Source of the DNA: Sphingobacteriales bacterium TSM_CSM
GTDB lineage: Bacteria; Bacteroidota; Bacteroidia; Chitinophagales; UBA2359
DNA length: 32,221 nucleotides
Direction of reading: 5' to 3'
Assembly (NCBI GenBank): GCA_002212725.1
Contig: MTCR01000158.1
Coordinates: 1 to 32,221 of the forward strand
Below, piece by piece: positions 30,628 through 32,221 of this stretch; the stretch's first letter is position 1, and every line of letters starts with the position of its first letter. Made by a program: the position numbers and the translations under genes. The notes under the pieces are model-generated. The model had not been told where the DNA came from. It ran no database searches and worked only from the letters and a program-made list of their open reading frames with translations.

Positions 30628-31209
30628 ATGAAAATTACCTATAATTCGCCGGTGGTGCTAACCTTTACGCTTATTTGCACGGTGGTAATGCTGGTTGACA
30701 GCTATTCTATAGGCGGCTTTACCCAAGCCCTTTTTACCGTTTATCCCCAAATGGATTACACCGACCCGCTTTCTTATTTCCGAATGGTTTCGCACATTGC
30801 CGGGCACGCTTCGTGGGGGCATTTGGTGGGTAACCTAACCCTTATTTTGCTGTTGGGTCCTATGCTGGAAGAAAAATACAGCTCCCGAAACCTGTTAATC
30901 ATGATTCTCATTACCGCCCTGGTTACCGGCATTTTAAGCGCCACGGTGTTTTCATCGGGTTTATTGGGGGCAAGCGGGGTGGTGTTTATGTTTATTATTC
31001 TTAGTTCGCTTACCAATTTCAGGTCGGGGCAAATACCGCTTACTTTTTTGCTGGTGGTTATTTTGTTTCTGGGCAATGAGTTTGTTTCTTCTTTTGCAGC
31101 CGACAATATTGCACAGTTTGCCCATATTGCTGGCGGTATATGCGGCAGCGTTTTCGGGTATTTGGTGGGCAACGGCAATGCTAACAATAAGCCTGCTATT
31201 TTCTCGTAA
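30628..31209 (+). CDS. Rhomboid family intramembrane serine protease
   Basis: The 193-residue polytopic protein carries the rhomboid catalytic dyad: Ser116 in GLLGASGVVFMF (GASG, 114-117) and His166 in AHIAGGICGSVFG (165-177). The conserved HASWGHLVGNL (60-70) forms the family's loop/TM2 signature. Six membrane helices can be placed, the bacterial core without an extra domain. Rhomboids cleave membrane proteins within the bilayer; the substrate is unknown. It reads alone, divergent from paaD and convergent with the AtuA-like gene. Confidence 0.93.
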   Translation: MKITYNSPVVLTFTLICTVVMLVDSYSIGGFTQALFTVYPQMDYTDPLSYFRMVSHIAGHASWGHLVGNLTLILLLGPMLEEKYSSRNLLIMILITALVTGILSATVFSSGLLGASGVVFMFIILSSLTNFRSGQIPLTFLLVVILFLGNEFVSSFAADNIAQFAHIAGGICGSVFGYLVGNGNANNKPAIFS

Positions 31210-31277
31210 TGCCCGAAATTTAACCTCTATACAAGCAGTACGGCTGTATTGATGAAACCTTTCCAGACCCGGTTGGG

Positions 31278-31308
31278 GTAGTTCTGCGGGTAATTATGGT
31301 AACTGTAC
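31278..31308 (-). repeat. Short dispersed repeat around TACCCGCAG, copy 2
   Basis: On the minus strand these 31 bases align with 26703-26733 (24 of 31 identical by eye). It lies just after the rhomboid stop, as copy 1 lies just after the NYN gene stop. Confidence 0.45.
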
Positions 31309-31409
31309 CGTAACTTCAATAAAAAACACTCAGCTAAACTACATCGCTGTCGCCCAACAGGGAATATTTACCGGTTAGCATATCATATTTAGCCTGTACT
31401 CCGGTTTTT

Positions 31410-31441
31410 TAAAACCCGAAGCACCGCGGCTATGGGTTTTA
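31410..31441. terminator. Hairpin downstream of the AtuA-like gene, weak terminator candidate
   Basis: TAAAACCC (31410-31417) pairs with GGGTTTTA (31434-31441), 8 bp with a 16-base loop, just after the AtuA-like stop on the minus strand. No U-run follows on that strand. Confidence 0.3.
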
Positions 31442-31451
31442 CCTGCCTTTT

Positions 31452-31778
31452 TTACGCATCATCAACCTGCAATTCCATGCGCAGCAGGTGGCTCGAAAAA
31501 TTTTTACCCAGTGTATCCATGCGCAAAGAGCGCGAAGCGCCGCCGTCTAAAGCGCCGTAGCATACAAAATTGAGCGCTTCTATGGCGTCCCACTCGTAGC
31601 GCACCACCTCGCCCTGTATTAAGTTGCCAAAATGGGCTTTTACTTTTTCGGCACTCAGGTATTTTTTGAGCAGCAGGTATGCTTCGGGGGTTTTGGCCAG
31701 CACACCTATATTACACACATCGTTTTTATCGCCCGAACGGGCAGCAGCAATGTTTAACAGCAAAACGATTTTTTCCAT
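31452..31778 (-). CDS. AtuA C-terminal-like ferredoxin-fold protein
   Basis: The 108-residue protein matches the C-terminal domain found in AtuA/DUF1446 proteins (acyclic terpene utilisation family): IAAARSGDKNDVCNIGVLAKTPEAY at the N terminus, VVRYEWDAIEALNFVCYGALDGGASRSLRMDTLGK in the middle, and HLLRMELQV at the end. In many Bacteroidota it is a separate gene beside the DUF1446 domain gene; here no such partner lies on either side within the window, so this copy is isolated or its partner is elsewhere. No function can be stated beyond family membership. Confidence 0.85.
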   Translation of the reverse strand: MEKIVLLLNIAAARSGDKNDVCNIGVLAKTPEAYLLLKKYLSAEKVKAHFGNLIQGEVVRYEWDAIEALNFVCYGALDGGASRSLRMDTLGKNFSSHLLRMELQVDDA

Positions 31779-31867
31779 ATAACAATATTTTTAGTTATGA
31801 ATTATGAGTTATGAATTGTGCTTTGTGCTTTCCTGAATTAGCTTGCCCGATTTAGGGAATTATGAAC

Positions 31868-31992
31868 GTAACTATTTAGGTACTATCTGTAAATCTTGAC
31901 AATTTCTCTTGTTCCTTGCTGATTTGAAGCATTGACCATAAAGAGCAAAAAAACTTTGCGGAACTTTGCGGTAAAATGAAAGTAATTTAGTG
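31868..31992 (+). repeat. Dispersed intergenic repeat, copy B
   Basis: The plus-strand sequence matches copy A (11654-11767, minus strand). It differs mainly by a variable 12-bp segment near 31896-31907 and by a 10-bp tandem duplication of AACTTTGCGG. It has no coding capacity. Confidence 0.85.
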
Positions 31993-32008
31993 TTTTGACA
32001 CTTTAATT

Positions 32009-32042
32009 TTAATTAAGTTCATAAAATTAAATGGATAAAACA
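32009..32042 (+). repeat. 34-bp direct repeat, unit 1
   Basis: It begins TTAATTAAGTTCATAAAATT and matches 32188-32221 with a single mismatch (A/G) near the end. The two units flank the hairpin and palindrome region. Confidence 0.85.
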
Positions 32043-32054
32043 CTAGTTTAAATC

Positions 32055-32140
32055 ATAGCGGTGTTTGCGAATTACATAGCGGTCTTTGCGGTTTTTTTCT
32101 TTTACCGCAAGGTTCGCAAGGGTTGCGCAAAGGTCGCTAT
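32055..32140 (+). repeat. Tandem and inverted CTTTGCG-type repeat forming a hairpin
   Basis: ATAGCGGTGTTTGCG (32055-32069) and ATAGCGGTCTTTGCG (32076-32090) are near-identical tandem units. The second pairs with CGCAAAGGTCGCTAT (32126-32140) over 15 positions, two of them G-U. An alternative inner stem pairs CTTTGCGGT with ACCGCAAGG. Confidence 0.7.
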
Positions 32141-32170
32141 TGGTTAAAAATATGGTTGCCAATGTTTTAA

Positions 32171-32186
32171 CCCCGAGTACTCGGGG
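32171..32186. repeat. 16-bp perfect palindrome
   Basis: CCCCGAGTACTCGGGG is its own reverse complement and lies directly before the second 34-bp direct repeat. Confidence 0.8.
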
Positions 32187-32187
32187 C

Positions 32188-32221
32188 TTAATTAAGTTCA
32201 TAAAATTAAATGGATAGAACA
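32188..32221 (+). repeat. 34-bp direct repeat, unit 2 (reaches the window edge)
   Basis: It matches 32009-32042 with one mismatch and runs to the last base of the window, so the repeated segment may be longer. Confidence 0.8.

Larger units (their letters stand above)
31779..32221. other. Non-coding, repeat-rich right end
   Basis: No reading frame is supported in these 443 bases. The stretch holds an 11-bp direct repeat AGTTATGAATT (31793-31803, 31807-31817), the dispersed repeat copy B, 34-bp direct repeats, a hairpin of CTTTGCGG-type units and a 16-bp palindrome. It may continue beyond the window. Confidence 0.7.

Noticed and set aside
32055..32140. CRISPR array at the right end
   Set aside because: The repeats are only two tandem 15-mers plus an inverted copy with no regular spacers, and there are no cas genes in the window.

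Overview
The window looks like a chromosomal segment of a Bacteroidota bacterium, probably a Chitinophagales/Saprospirales/Sphingobacteriales-type environmental lineage. The evidence is the gene families present (a GSCFA-domain protein, a PpiD-like foldase, an ECF sigma factor followed by a small MSNPF-type protein, a LemA/TPM cluster, a stand-alone AtuA C-terminal-like protein) and at least fourteen copies of the Bacteroidota -7 promoter box TAnnTTTG, most just upstream of genes, two with a TTG -33 element at 19-20 bp. I see no rRNA, tRNA, CRISPR array, phage block or complete insertion sequence. Most of the window is core-genome housekeeping and envelope functions.

Layout. 1-5 kb: the 5' part of a PcrA/UvrD helicase (minus, runs off the left edge), divergent from a family-4 glycosyltransferase, then yqeY-like and cvpA-like genes converging on a GSCFA gene. 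5.1-7.3 kb: a PpiD/SurA-like peptidyl-prolyl isomerase ending in a strong bidirectional terminator. 7.6-11.5 kb, minus strand: a second UvrD-type helicase with a small acidic protein behind it, and an acyl-CoA dehydrogenase whose promoter carries a perfect 24-bp palindrome. 11.9-17.9 kb: a 2-oxoglutarate/Fe(II) oxygenase, a polytopic membrane protein and a CPA2 antiporter fused to a UspA-like domain (both minus), a putative lipoprotein, and a ferritin whose upstream region folds into two hairpins with a terminator-like tail. 18-21.5 kb: an MBL-fold hydrolase, a small membrane-anchored protein, an apparently catalytically degenerate IS1595-type transposase derivative, and an RsbV/RsbW-type anti-anti-sigma/anti-sigma pair. 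21.8-23.8 kb: lemA and two TPM-domain genes. 24.3-26.6 kb: a 773-residue protein combining a Regnase-like NYN/PIN nuclease, two cold-shock-like OB domains, a coiled coil, a long charged linker and leucine-rich repeats. 27-32.2 kb: an MscS-like channel, a small protein and an ECF sigma factor (minus), a PaaE-like reductase and PaaD-like protein (minus), a rhomboid protease, an AtuA-like small protein, and a repeat-rich non-coding right end.

The strongest candidates for something undescribed are the NYN-CSD-CSD-coiled coil-LRR protein, the degenerate transposase-derived protein, the ferritin leader, the operator-like palindrome over the acyl-CoA dehydrogenase promoter, and a ~115-bp dispersed repeat with one copy upstream of the oxygenase gene and an inverted copy in the right-end repeat cluster. 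All functional calls rest on motifs read by eye; no database search was run.
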